A DNA stretch of 64,000 bases from Heterobasidion occidentale (lineage: Eukaryota > Basidiomycota > Agaricomycetes > Russulales > Bondarzewiaceae): NCBI GenBank assembly GCA_039111635.1, contig JBCAQO010000004.1:2294001-2358000 (forward strand), read 5' to 3'. Positions 45,248 through 56,153 of the stretch are shown one piece after another. How positions within the stretch are numbered: position 1 is the stretch's first letter; every line of letters begins with the position of its first letter. The notes beneath the pieces are model-generated. The model made no database searches. It was given only the letters and a program-made list of their open reading frames with translations, and was not told where the DNA came from. The position numbers were made by a program, and so were the translations under genes.

Positions 45248-46719
45248 ATGGCCCTCCGGCCGTCCACCCTTTTAGCAATTCTCTGCGTCTTTGTCCCTCT
45301 CATCTTCATCTCTGCGTTCTACCATCGCAACCCGCCATCTCTGAATGCCCGACTTGCATCGCAGCATAGTGACGTGTATGACACACCGTTCAGTGACGTG
45401 CGGAGGAGCAGAATTGTAGCGGTTGGAGATCTCCACGGCGACTTGGGGAACGCGCAGAAGGTTTTGGAGATGGCTGGTGTCGTCGACTCTTCAGGTGCGT
45501 GGTCTGGTGACGTGGATGTGTTCGTGCAGACCGGGGACATCATCGACAGGTGAGTTGCTGCCCGCCCTGCCTCGGCCCAAAGAGCTAATACGTTTTCGAG
45601 TTCGCAGGGGGGACGACACTATCCAACTTTTTTTGTGGATGGAGGACCTGCGTGTGCAGGCTGCGGAGGCTGGTGGACGCGTTTTGTCACACCTGGGCAA
45701 CCACGAGTGGATGAACGCCATCGGTACGTTTCATTTGCAATTCGCAACGATCTCCGTTTTTAACGTGGACATTTCCATATACAGGCGACTGGAGGTGCGG
45801 CCGGTTTGTCTATTCATAGAACCGCTCTGATCTCGCCGCAGATATGTCCCGCAGACCGAGATCAAGACCTTCGGCTCTGTCGCCGCCCGCCAAAAGATGT
45901 TGTCCACTGGTCGCATCGGACGTGCTTGGGCGTCCAACTACACCACGACCTCGCGCCTTCCACTCCACCCGTCCCTCGGCCCCCCCAACAGTGACTACCC
46001 TCCCGACTCATCTTCTCCTCTACGTGCACTGCCCTCCCCGCTCTCCCACGCCGCCTATTCTTTTGTGCACGGAGGCCTCGCGCCTACTTACGCACACCTC
46101 TCCCCCTTCCCCTCGGCCATCAACGCCATCGGAAAGTCCTTGCTGCAGAAGCTGCAGGGCGCGCTCAGCAACCCCCACCCCATCCGCCAAACCCATATCC
46201 AGGGCTTCCGGCGAGCGCGACGAAGGACGAAAAGGCCCTGTACGAGTCTGACGGACCGCTGTGGTATCGGGGATGGGCACTTGGGAATGAAGATATGGTC
46301 TGCAAGGCTGTGGATAGTGTGCTAGAAAAGACGGGGACGAGGAGGATGATCATGGGGCACACGCCGGATTTCGAGGTCAGTGTCCAATTTACCCTCGAGA
46401 TACAGGAGCTCAAGCGCGAATCTATTCGTTCAGAGAATTGTATCGAGATGCGATGGCAAGATTATTATTATTGATACCGGTAGGTAACATTCGACTTTCC
46501 ACTACCAAGCAAATAACGACGCTTTTTTGACTTCAAGGAATATCACACGCATACGGAGGTGCCCTTTCGGCGCTGTCCATAGATTACTCCCTGGTTCCTC
46601 TTCCGGCCTCCGCCTCGGGAGAGAAGAGATGGCGGGAGAGGGAGGTCGTCAAGGCGCTATACGATGGCTGGCATGATGTGTTCGTGGACCGCGAGAGGGA
46701 AATCTCTGGAGATTTCTGA
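45248..46719 (+). CDS. Membrane-anchored PPP-type metallophosphatase (Shewanella-like), apparent 1-nt frameshift
   Basis: The metal-site motifs of PPP phosphatases are complete: VAVGDLHGDLGN, QTGDIIDRGDDT (joined across a splice), LSHLGNHEWMNAIGDWRYV, SFVHGGLAP, IMGHTPDFE and IIIDTGISHAYGG. A single N-terminal membrane segment (LLAILCVFVPLIFISAFYH) suggests a type II membrane or lumenal protein. Exons are 45248-45549, 45608-45723, 45785-45794 (10 nt), 45842-46375, 46434-46479 and 46538-46719. They sum to 1190 nt. The frame must shift near 46172 in a C-rich tract (AACCCCCACCCC): one extra C would give NPPPHPPNPYPGLPAS and continue to the conserved LWYRGWALGNED, making 396 residues. Substrate is unknown. 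Confidence 0.87.
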
Positions 46720-47234
46720 CGAGCTGTGTTTTTTTGTGGACTTTTTTACATGTGGTCTAGAGTAACTTATTCTGATTCTGTTATGATTGTGTGCGCCCTC
46801 GGAGGCGATGCTTACCCTCAGATCGTCGATGTGTGGATCGTGTATATACCACAAGCTGGGCGAAGGACTATGCTCCTCTGCATCGATCCTCGCATTGAAA
46901 CCAAATGCACCGCTCTCCTGGCTGCAACTTACGTGTACAGATTTTCGCCGCAATTTGCACGCTTTCTCTTCAAACGCAAGAGACACTAAGATGCCATTGG
47001 CTAGGAGTCACTAGGTTTGTCCGGGGCAGGAGATCACTCATGCTCCCATCTCTTGCGAGCTGATCTGCATTCGTGATGTCCTCTACTTCCTTATCATACT
47101 TATCCTGTCATTCCAACCCATTAGGATACTCTTGCGCCATCGCATTGAGTGCTGTTGTTTATGGAGAAACAGATTCAGGAACGCGTCGAGTCTTGGAACG
47201 GCCTTACAAATTACTTTTGTGTCAAATAAACATA
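46720..47234. other. Intergenic, about 515 bp, no gene seen
   Basis: This is the 3' flank of the phosphatase gene and the 5' flank of the tRNA gene. Frames such as 46726-46989 are unsupported. Confidence 0.5.
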
Positions 47235-47331
47235 TCCCTCTTAGCTCAGTTGGTAGAGCGCGTCACTAGTACTCCCTTATCCGGATAATTACGTAATGAC
47301 GAGGTCAGTCGTTCAAATCGGCTAGCGGGAA
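47235..47331 (+). tRNA. tRNA-Thr (anticodon AGT) with a 24-nt intron
   Basis: The acceptor strand TCCCTCT pairs with AGCGGGA, with one T-C mismatch at the fifth pair. The D arm AGCTCAGTTGGTAGAGC contains the A box. The anticodon stem CGTCA/TGACG closes a loop CTAGTA-A, giving anticodon AGT. An intron at 47272-47295 follows position 37, the normal tRNA intron site. The T arm AGTCG-TTCAAAT-CGGCT forms five pairs including one G-U. The final A at 47331 is the discriminator base. CCA is not encoded, as usual for nuclear genes. Confidence 0.88.
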
Positions 47332-47333
47332 TG

Positions 47334-47348
47334 TTTTCGTTCTCTTTT
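47334..47348 (+). terminator. RNA polymerase III terminator
   Basis: Two T4 runs (TTTT at 47334-47337 and again at about 47345) follow the tRNA 3' end within 20 bases. This is the expected Pol III stop signal. Confidence 0.7.
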
Positions 47349-47789
47349 GCTTGCTCCGTCCATCTCCAGAAGAGCCTAACACACTGACAGAGGTCACCGC
47401 TCTCTAATGATTGAAAATTGACATGCGCTTGACGAATATTTATCGAGTTCACTGCTGAGGGAGCTCAGTCAGCTGTTCAAATCTTAGGGGGCCACCTAAC
47501 AAAGATGGCCATAGTGGCCAAGGTTGCCCTTGGTAGACGCTCCACCACTCAAACTTTTCGGAGTCTCAGATCTAAGACCGAAGCGGTGAGATAGCATTGA
47601 CGCCGTTCTTGTCCACGCGGCATCGGCGAAGCCAGTCAGCCTCGGGGGTGCTGACAGCAGACGCAGCCCGAGATCCATGAGCAATCGCGCTGAAAGGAAC
47701 TCAAAGCTTTGCTGACTGTAACCCACTGCAATGGAGCATAAAAGGTGGTAGCTTCGGGCTATCGATTCCACAACACACGACCGTACATC
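47349..47789. other. Intergenic between tRNA and SDR gene
   Basis: No gene is supported. A short stretch around 47460-47482 has weak likeness to tRNA A- and B-box sequences but no cloverleaf. The right side is the promoter of the reductase gene. Confidence 0.45.
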
Positions 47790-49080
47790 ATGTCTCTCGT
47801 CCTCGTACGCACCGCGTTGTTCTATTCTGCACGTTGATGTACCAACATGCTCGACAGGTCACAGGAGCATCAGGATTTGTCGGCGCATACGTCGTCCACC
47901 AACTTCTGAAAGACACCACCTATCGCGTTCGAGGGTGAGCCCATATCTTCGTCAAGTAGCTCCTCTGCTCATTGCCGATACAGAACCGTTCGACCGGCCA
48001 AGGCGCCTGGATTGCGCGCCGCATACGCCAAGTACGGTGATAGATACGAGGTCGTAGAGATTCAAGACTTGGCCACGTCCGACCTGACTGAGGCTTTCAA
48101 AGGTGAGCGAGATCTCTGCACTACCTGCGTTCGCGAGGTCCTGACACAATTAAATAGGCGTCGATGCACTCATCCACGTCGGCTCGCCTCTGCCAGGGGC
48201 AGCTGGACCAGAAGTCGTCCTCCAGAGTGCCATTGACGGGACCAGGCGTGTGTTAGACTATGCGCTTTCTGCCAAGGTGAAAAGGATCGTCTATACAAGT
48301 ACCTTTGGTAGCCTTCTGCATCCAGACGACACGTTTAAGGACAAGATCTTCACTGAAAACGGCCAGTCTGCCGTCAAACATCTCTCGACGATTCAGCTAA
48401 CGGCCAGCTTGAACACAGATTGGAACCCTCAGACACGTGAAGAGGTGCTGAAGCCAGGTACTCACCCCTGGGCAGTTTACACGGCATCAAAGGCGGTAGC
48501 GGAAAAGGAGATCTGGAAGTTCGCAGATGAGCACAAAGACGTCGACGTGACAACGAGTGCGTGCAACTCTGACCGCACAAGATAATGTTCCCGTATTGAC
48601 TCAGACAACGCAGTCCTCCCCTCTTTTGTGCACGGTCCCTATGCACCCGATCAAGTCGTCGACAAATTCACTGGCACGCCGGCCATCTTGTACACCCTGA
48701 TTTCGGGTCCAAAGGGTCGCCCGGCACCCGGCCCTGATGTCCTTTCCCCCGCCATTGTTCACGTCGAAGATGTGGCTCGAGCACACGTCCTTGCACTAGA
48801 GGCAGCACCATCAGCGGAGCGCAAGAGGATCCTTGTAAATGCCGACTATCTATTGTGGAAGGACGCGGTGAAACATTTGGAAAAGGTGCGGCCCGAGCTC
48901 AAGGACCGTCTACCCAGTCTAGAAGATGCAGAGCCAGTCCCGGAGGCGTATGCCAAGTTTGAAACGAAAAATGCAGAGAAGTTTTTGGGGATCAAACAGT
49001 GGAAGAGTTGGCAGCAGATGGTCGAAGAGGGGATTGATGATCTGCTCGTCAAGGAGAAGGAGCTGGAATTGTCTGTTTGA
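47790..49080 (+). CDS. Extended SDR reductase, dihydroflavonol-4-reductase/aldehyde-reductase type
   Basis: These NADPH-dependent enzymes reduce aldehydes or ketones such as methylglyoxal or cinnamaldehyde-like substrates; the exact substrate is not visible. Exons are 47790-47804, 47858-47934, 47984-48102, 48158-48556 and 48614-49080, summing to 1077 nt and 358 residues. The nucleotide loop VTGASGFVGAYVVHQLL is split by the first intron after just five codons. RGTVRP near residue 36 suggests NADPH preference. IVYTSTFGSL holds the catalytic serine/threonine region and WAVYTASKAVAEK the YxxxK pair. The acceptor at 48613 gives ILPSFVHGPY, the usual family motif. Confidence 0.9.
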
Positions 49081-49328
49081 CCAATGCTCGGCTTGTTTGT
49101 TTTGATTTTTGCAATCGCGTTGACCAGATGATAGACCCGCCATTGGCCACGATGAATCAATTTGAATTCTGGCGAGAGATGACGTCACCGGTCACCGATC
49201 GCTCTCATCCGCCCAGAGGTCTTACGGCCTCATCTGGGCGGAATTGCAACAAGTTACGACGCCACCGACCTCGTATTGTTCTGCACAACCTCTCGAGCTC
49301 ACCAAACACCGTTCCTTGTAAGGTCAAC
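49081..49328. other. Short intergenic gap before coiled-coil gene
   Basis: A frame is open across this gap into the next gene (in frame with it from about 49077). The first ATG with sensible context is at 49329, so this is treated as leader. Confidence 0.4.
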
Positions 49329-50757
49329 ATGCACTTGTTCTCTTCCAAATCCAAGCCCAGTGCGACCGACACTCTGGATAATGCGGCTGATACGGATGCA
49401 TATCCAGGGGGCCCCTCGCCTGACTCGACCCAGTCCATGGCCCAGAACGCATCTTCAATCAGCGATACTCATGGCGGCGGCAGCAGAGGGATAGATCAGG
49501 TCGACCAAACTCGTATAACAGATCCAGTGGACGAAATGCAACCGGGCTTCACGGCCGACCCGATTGACGAAGGTCTCTCAGGTGGTGCAGATGTAGCTCG
49601 ACAGCCTTCAGTGGCTGGCGCAGGATCGCCCCTTCCGACCAGACATGCGCTCACCGACCAACGCGGTTTCGGATCGTCATCTCATGCTGAACCACAGCCC
49701 CTGACCATTCAGGAGGAATCTGCAGGTCAAGTCGGCAATCCAGGCAATCCACTTGCGAATGACACGATGTCGAACGAGGGATCTGGATTTCAAACGTTTG
49801 GCGTCCGGGATGATCCTAACGCAGCCATCGCCTCGCCTACCAATGCTTATGATGCGCAAAATGCTCCTATCACAGAGTCCAGTCCCCGCTCAGCCATAGC
49901 GCCTGCCCAGTATGATGCTCCCGTCTCTGGTGGATTGGCACGGAATGCGTCCGTCAGTCAACAGGCAGTTGGGTTCCAGCAGGCATCCGTCGGAGTGAAT
50001 AATGCGGGCAAGACTAGCCTTGAGGATGCAAGCGGCGGTGCGTTTGTAGGAGGTGCCGCCACCGCTTCGATGGCGCAGCGGGAGATAGATCCCACTGTAC
50101 AACAAAGGATGTCAGCCGCGGACGAAGGGCTGGGCAAAAGAGCAGAGCGAAGATCGCTAAAGAAGAACGTGAGTCGCTATTGTTGTCTGCTTGGCATTTG
50201 GCCCGAGTCGAATACTATGGCAGAGAAACATGGTCGGACGCTGTCAAAGGTCATCAGGAGTGAGGCAATGGCAGAGAAGCAAGCCCTTGAAGTCGCGATC
50301 AAGCAACTCGGAGAGATACAGAGGATACAGAAAGAGGCAGTCAAGGTATGTCTGCAACGGTCCCCAGAACGCCAAATGCTAACTCGCAGAGCAGGAAGAG
50401 TCCCAGTCGCATACGATGCAATCCCGCGCACTCAGTGAAGCGCACAAATCCGAAATGCAGTTCATGGCCGCCCGCACTGCGCACGAACGTGGTCAAGCGG
50501 CGCTCAAGGCTGCTGAAGAGGCTCTCGAGGCGAGTCGGAAACATGCTCGAGAGACGACTGAGATGCTGCGGGACAAGATGGACGAGGTTGAAAGGTTGCG
50601 GATGATGAAACAAGCCGACGACAGAGAAGGGGCAGTCAAAATGAAGGCATTAGTCGGCGAAGTGAGCATTCCGTCACGATCATGATATATGGCGGAGAAT
50701 TAACAAGAAATCTAGAAAAGTGGATTTAGCAGATTGCTCGGCAAAAGCACGTCTTGA
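49329..50757 (+). CDS. Disordered protein with C-terminal coiled coil, unknown function
   Basis: No family is recognised. The first 280 residues are low-complexity (rich in serine, glycine, alanine, asparagine and aspartate) with short recurring phrases such as DPVDEM and DPIDEG. After KRAERRSLKKN the protein becomes a long charged helix (KVIRSEAMAEKQALEVAIKQ, AHERGQAALKAAEEALEASR, TTEMLRDKMDEVERLRMMKQ), a clear coiled coil. The junction near 50169-50207 is uncertain because reading through stays open. A second intron ends just before QEESQSHTM (near 50390). The last intron (50662-50715, GT-AG, 54 nt) gives a short end KSGFSRLLGKSTS; reading through instead stops at 50685. The tail LLGKS and head LFSSKSK hint at membrane or cortex proteins, but that is weak. 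Confidence 0.6.
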
Positions 50758-51006
50758 CTTCAGTCGGGAATCCGCATGTCCATGTCGGAAAAATAGTGTC
50801 TATCTTGTCCATGACGTGATTAGTTCATGTATGATAAACGTACCATGATCTCAGGGCCACGATAGCTGTAGTATTGTTTCTTCATGGCGAACTGAATCGA
50901 TGAAGGCGTAACATTAGCGTTCGAGAACCAGAATTTTGCACATGTGAACAAACCTCTCGGAGTCTATGCTAATACGTAGTCTCGTCGGAAGTTACAGGAT
51001 AGGTTT

Positions 51007-54000
51007 TCAGAATGATAGTTGAGCTATCATCGCCCCTGCCTCTATGACCAAGCGTCGAAGTCGTTTGGAATGAGGGCCCTTCTTCAACCCGTGCGACAAA
51101 AGTTTGATGAGGGCGCTATACGCAGTCGGTTTCTGAGAAAAGATTGTGTGAAACGCCTTCGTTCCAAGCCTGATGTGCATGAGAAACCAGCAAATCCGAT
51201 TCTGTGAAGGGTTGCGTACCATATCAGTGATGCTTTTTGTACCCCACACCGTCCGGCATTCGCGAGCGCTACCTTATTTGACGCCTTATTACGCACTGTA
51301 GCATAGGTATAACGAATCACCTGTTGGATGGTGTCTGTCAATAAGTTGAGATGTGATTGTCAATTGCTCAGACATTTGACCAACGCACTGTAAATGAAGC
51401 TCGCATTCCGGTGAACATTCGTTCCCCAACACTTCAGGTAATGATGCATCTTCATGGCCACGAGCAAGAAGTTCTGGTACAAATTGAAGTACACAACGTG
51501 TTCGGAATTGAGGTCAGTGTCGCAATATATGATATGGCTTTTAGATTTCGCCAGTCTATGACGTACGTTCAACAAAGTATCAGAGGGTCGGTAGAGGATC
51601 GGTGTCTAGGTGAATACGCACTGCAGCATCTTGTTCAGAAAAGCCACCCCAGCTCGTCGGCCGCGTTCGACAGTCAACGAGTCGACCACGTCTACGAAAG
51701 AGGAATAAGCAAATGTATCCTAGGGTACTAGACAGCTCTCACAGGTGTCGTGGTATCGACCGTAGTCTGCGGTGACCGACAGATCGGACATGTTGATGAG
51801 GAATCCACACCAGGGGAATGCTATGAGGTGATTAGTCCGACCAGCACCTAACAAACGGTCAATGCACATACACCTCTGGTTTGGGCTCGTCACATTCATG
51901 ATCTGAGAATCATAATCAAAGTTGGTCAAAGTCTTCTCCCTCGATATGAAACACCCATATTCCGAGTGGCCTGCAGACGATTATCAGACAACTGAAGGAA
52001 TATGAACCGATTCAAGCACCTTTGTTCATTACGTTGAGGAAATGCCTAGCCTTGGTTATATCGGTCGTGATGAAGAGGTAGTCATCGATCAATCTCAATA
52101 GCACCTGTAACTCATGAGTCGTGCAACGAGAACGCATAATTCGAACGGACATACGCTTCCTTGATCTTTGGTGAATTTGAGATGTTCGCGCTCTAGGTCT
52201 CCGTAGAAAAAGGAACATAACAAGGCGGAGAGAACAGAGCCTTGAGGAATGCCCACAATCTGTCGATAATAGTCTTGGCCGATCTGAAGAGATACAATAT
52301 TCGAAAACTGATTCATCTGCCATAAAAATACCATGTTACCTTGACTATATTCTCCGTGATATGTTCTTGTAGAAGTTCGAGAATCTCTTGCTTCTTAGAG
52401 AATGGGTACACAACCTGAAACAGTCTGAGACCACACGCGGAGTAGCGTCAGATTTAGGACCATACCTGATCGACAAAGATTGCATTTCTAAGCAAATCCG
52501 CCAGTTGCGATGCATAACGCACAAAATGTGGATGTTCATCTAGACAAGAGTTAAGTAAATGTACTCGATGAGATGAAAATTCCTTTACCACCGGATGTCG
52601 CTTTCTTTACAAACTTGCGTTTAATCTTCCCGGCGCCCTGCGTCACCTGCCCAAAACGTTGTAGCATGTATGAATCCTGGATTCGCCTCATAAGAGACAT
52701 TGTTCCGCGTCTGCGCAGATACCAGAAATTTTACTCGCCTCGGATATAGCATCCTGTAGAATTTGCAACAGCTTTGTTTGTTCTATGGTATCAAAGCAGG
52801 CTTGAACATCTACTTTCACAAAATAAAGCTTCGGTCTGGGATAACGTCAACCTCTACTTTGACCACAGATTTTTAGGAGCTTACAATTTTCCAGCGGGGT
52901 TATCGAAAGCCAATCGCGATTTGTATGCTTTCAGCTGGCCATAGATCTCGTTGGGACCAAAGACTGATGATCCCAACAAGTGTGGCTGAGCATTCTATGA
53001 ACGGTAATCAATGGAGATACTCTTGAATCCGTTCGTTCCAACATAAAGAGGCATACCTTTTCATAAGTAAGAATCTGAAATGCAGCTTGTAGGATGTTGT
53101 TGATGGATTGGTGATTTGACGCAAGCGATCCCTAATGTGTGTGAGGAATAAGTGACGACGCTATCGATGCAGTTCACACCTTTTGCTGAAGCCTCTTCCT
53201 TCTCAAATTTACTATGGGACGGACACCAGTATCCTTTGGCAACAGGCGAACAAAAGAAAAGCCCAGTTTGCGTTGGCGCAGAATCTCTTCTGCTTCAGTC
53301 TTCTCGAATATTTTAGTCGCGACTCGCCTGAAACAATATAGATACCCCACGTACCTCCTCCAGCTTGAGAAATGTATTTGAGCTCAGACGTTCGATCAAC
53401 GGCGCACAAAGAGCCTGCCAGTCATCCTGCCGGAAGTAAAGGATTCGGTTTCGGAACGCTGAAGACTCGGTTGCGTAGAAAGACGTCTACAGGCGGCCGA
53501 CATCAGTGCGTTACGCGGACGACACGGAATGAAAATTCTCACTCTTAACAAAGGCAAGAGAAACGAACTGAAGTACCAAAAGAGAAACTCTTCCAACAGC
53601 TCCCGTCGCTTCAAGGAGTCAGAGACAGAGGTATTTTTTCGAAGTTCATATGTTGCCTTGTTTAGCACCAGCCACTCGCATTCGGATGTGCTTAATCCCT
53701 GTACGATCTGATGGACAGTCAAAGTCTCATAACGTCGAAATGTAATGAAGTTCTTGACAGCTATAGAAGAAAAGTCAGCGCGGGGTTTTTTTTACTCGGA
53801 AACGACGTACAATTCATGACCAGCCTGAAATTCATGTCGGATCCCCAAAGCGCCTTCGGAATGACTACTTTTGTCACAAGAACAGCGTACCGAAAAACCT
53901 AACATGTATTTCAGCATCTGTTCTATCTGTTAGCGAAGTCAATGCTACCTCGAAGTGGCTGCATGTGAACTCGGTGAATCTGGGTTTCCTCTTCACGTCC

Positions 54001-55840
54001 ATTCGGGCCTGCGTGGCACCCCCGGGAATTATCGTGCATCCCAAAGAGTCGATCGATTGATTGGCAATGGTCAGAGATTGTTGCGACTTGAGGCGGATGG
54101 ACTGTTCTGAGACTAATTCCTATCGACGACGCAGAAAAGTGTTAGCAAAGGGATGATAGTTGAGAAATTGTAGGCCGATTGACCAGTATGACAGAGCTAT
54201 CAATTATCTTCTGCTGCTCATCTCTCAACTGTGCAGAACAGTCTCAGTGATAGCAAGCCTTGAGCGAGATATCAACCTGCCTTCGAAGGACAAGCAAGAT
54301 CTCTGAGAGACTTGTACCTGCATTTGCCATGTCGATAGATCAGTTTTTCTAGGTGTCCGATCACAGAAGCAAGCCTCTTAGGGGTCTTGCATTTCCCCTT
54401 CAGCTGACGCAAAGTAAGATGCGCCTTCAACGAAGCACTCCCAACGAGAGAACGGGCAAACCTTAATTTCGGCCTCTCTATCTTCGAAGTTTGGAACTAT
54501 ATAGGTCTTGTAGTTTGACGATGCAGGAAGGATGAAGGCGTTAGAAAGCGCATACATCCGGGGAAATACATATTTTGACAAGTGACGCGCGTCTTGCATC
54601 TGCTTCCGTTGGTCTGGCGGCTCGTATGGTTTGGAGGCGGCGCTATGTTTCTGATAATAAGACGGATTCAGTGTGTTCAATATATCTTCGAGTGGAGTGA
54701 GCAGACGTATGAGCAAGACATAGATCGATGGCATACGTTTCGATGGGAGGCCGACGATGATGTGGTGTTTGTGTGGCACAAATGACGGCCGCGCGTAGAA
54801 AAGACGAGATCGCGCGATCGACACGTCTGCGGCCGTGCGACTGTCGAGTAGAGTCAGAACCAACCTAGTCAAATCATCTGATCTGAAAACGACGTACATA
54901 TTCACTGTCGATTTATCCTCGAACAAAGCATTCGCGGAATTGGTTCGCGACGAAGCCGCCGAGCCGTCTGCGAGACGCATGCGTTTGCGAGCCTCGCTGC
55001 CCTTGGGCTGGCCCTGAGCTTTCCGTTTCGCTCGGATGCGTTCGTCTACAGCTGCGGCAGCGGCAGGTTCTAGCGCTCTTTTGAACGGCGGCACTTTCAT
55101 GTATACGATCGGTTCGCCTGTCATCTGGCATAGGCAATCATTGGGCAAAGGTGCGAAAAGACACGTCTCCGTCAAAAGGTGAAACATGGCGTCCTCTCCG
55201 ATTCTATGTCGCATTGAGCTGTCGTCAGACGGGATTTGTAGAACAAAAGAGTGCGTATATGCTTGCCTCTTGAGCAGCCGTTCCCATTCGGGACCTTGCA
55301 GCGCGGTGACCGTAGTATTCACGAAGTAGTTTGACACCCCCAGCCGCATCATCCCTGGTTTTCCGCGATCGCTTTCGCTATAGGCCTATCGATGACGTTG
55401 TTTAACACCAACGGGACGGAGCACGCTCGACACGGCCCTACTTACCGAGCGGTAACCTGCAGTGATGATGTTGGGAGCCTTCTTCGACATCAGCTTCTCC
55501 TGTGCACGGTCGATGATCTGTGCCACACATGCAACATGCGAAGTGAGCAACACTCCATCGGCTGAAGGACACGCTTGCGTACGTCGCGCATATGCACGAT
55601 CGGCTCCTCTACCTTCAGCCGCGAGCCACCCCTTCCTGGCAAGGACACACTCTGACGCGTCAAAGCGACCTGCGTCCCTGATATGAACGCTTTGAAACGC
55701 TCTGAGTCCGTTGCCAAGAGCGGAAAGCCGATGCTGGTCGCGGGAGGTTCGAGGATCTCGAGCAGATACGACTGCAAGTCTCTGACGGTCGGATAGTAGG
55801 ATTGTAGAATTGACGTTGTGATTCTCGACGTGCTCGACAT
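51007..55840 (-). CDS. TERT: Telomerase reverse transcriptase
   Basis: TERT is the catalytic subunit that copies its RNA template onto chromosome ends in the nucleus. In transcript order I can read: an N-terminal TEN-like region (MSSTSRITTSILQSYYPTVR); the RNA-binding domain with IIDRAQEKLM, NYFVNTTVTALQGPEWERLL, YQKHSAASKPYEPPDQ and SKYVFPRMYALSN (T motif region near 54550); KPRFTEFTCSHFE; FYATESSAFRNRILYFRQDD; motif 1/2 with RLLPKDTGVRPIVNLRRK (about 53215-53270); motif A VDVQACFDT (about 52800); motif B' GIPQGSVLSALLCSFFYGD (about 52230); motif C RLIDDYLFITTD (about 52080); motif E FPWCGFLIN; and a C-terminal extension ending KRLRRLVIEAGAMIAQLSF. All three catalytic aspartates are present, so the gene looks functional. 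It is split by many short introns; I have not fixed every junction. It is convergent with the coiled-coil gene. Confidence 0.93.
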
Positions 55841-56153
55841 GGCCGTACGAACGAGTCTGAGCGAATGTGAGACTGTGTGGGGGACGTGGATGTGGGAAGA
55901 CGGCGACTAGCACTGGACGCGTCCTGTCACGCCGTTACGCGATCGGACCCTAGTCTCTAAATGGCGACACGTCCGTCCCTGCGCAATATTTTTGAATATT
56001 CTTCGACAGAACGCGTCGTACATATGTACAGGTATGCAAAGAGACACAAAAGACGCGCAATTTAAGACTTTCATCATCAACACGCAGTTATCTCACACGC
56101 GAGTGCTATTCCTCTTCTCTCTTGCTCGCCCCAGTGATCGTCCTCGAATGTGC
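55841..56153. other. Intergenic: TERT promoter and TPR gene 3' flank
   Basis: About 310 bases on the same strand between the TPR gene stop and the TERT start. No clear promoter element is seen. Confidence 0.5.

Noticed and set aside
25455..46185. Programmed ribosomal frameshifting as the explanation for the one-base breaks
   Set aside because: The sites share no slippery heptamer or following structure, lie in unrelated genes and differ in direction (+1 and -1), several of them at homopolymers. Sequence indels explain them more simply.
47455..47490. Second tRNA-like sequence (GAGCTCAGTCAGCTG, then TTCAAATCT)
   Set aside because: It has weak likeness to A and B boxes but no acceptor or anticodon stems, and the spacing is too short for a tRNA.
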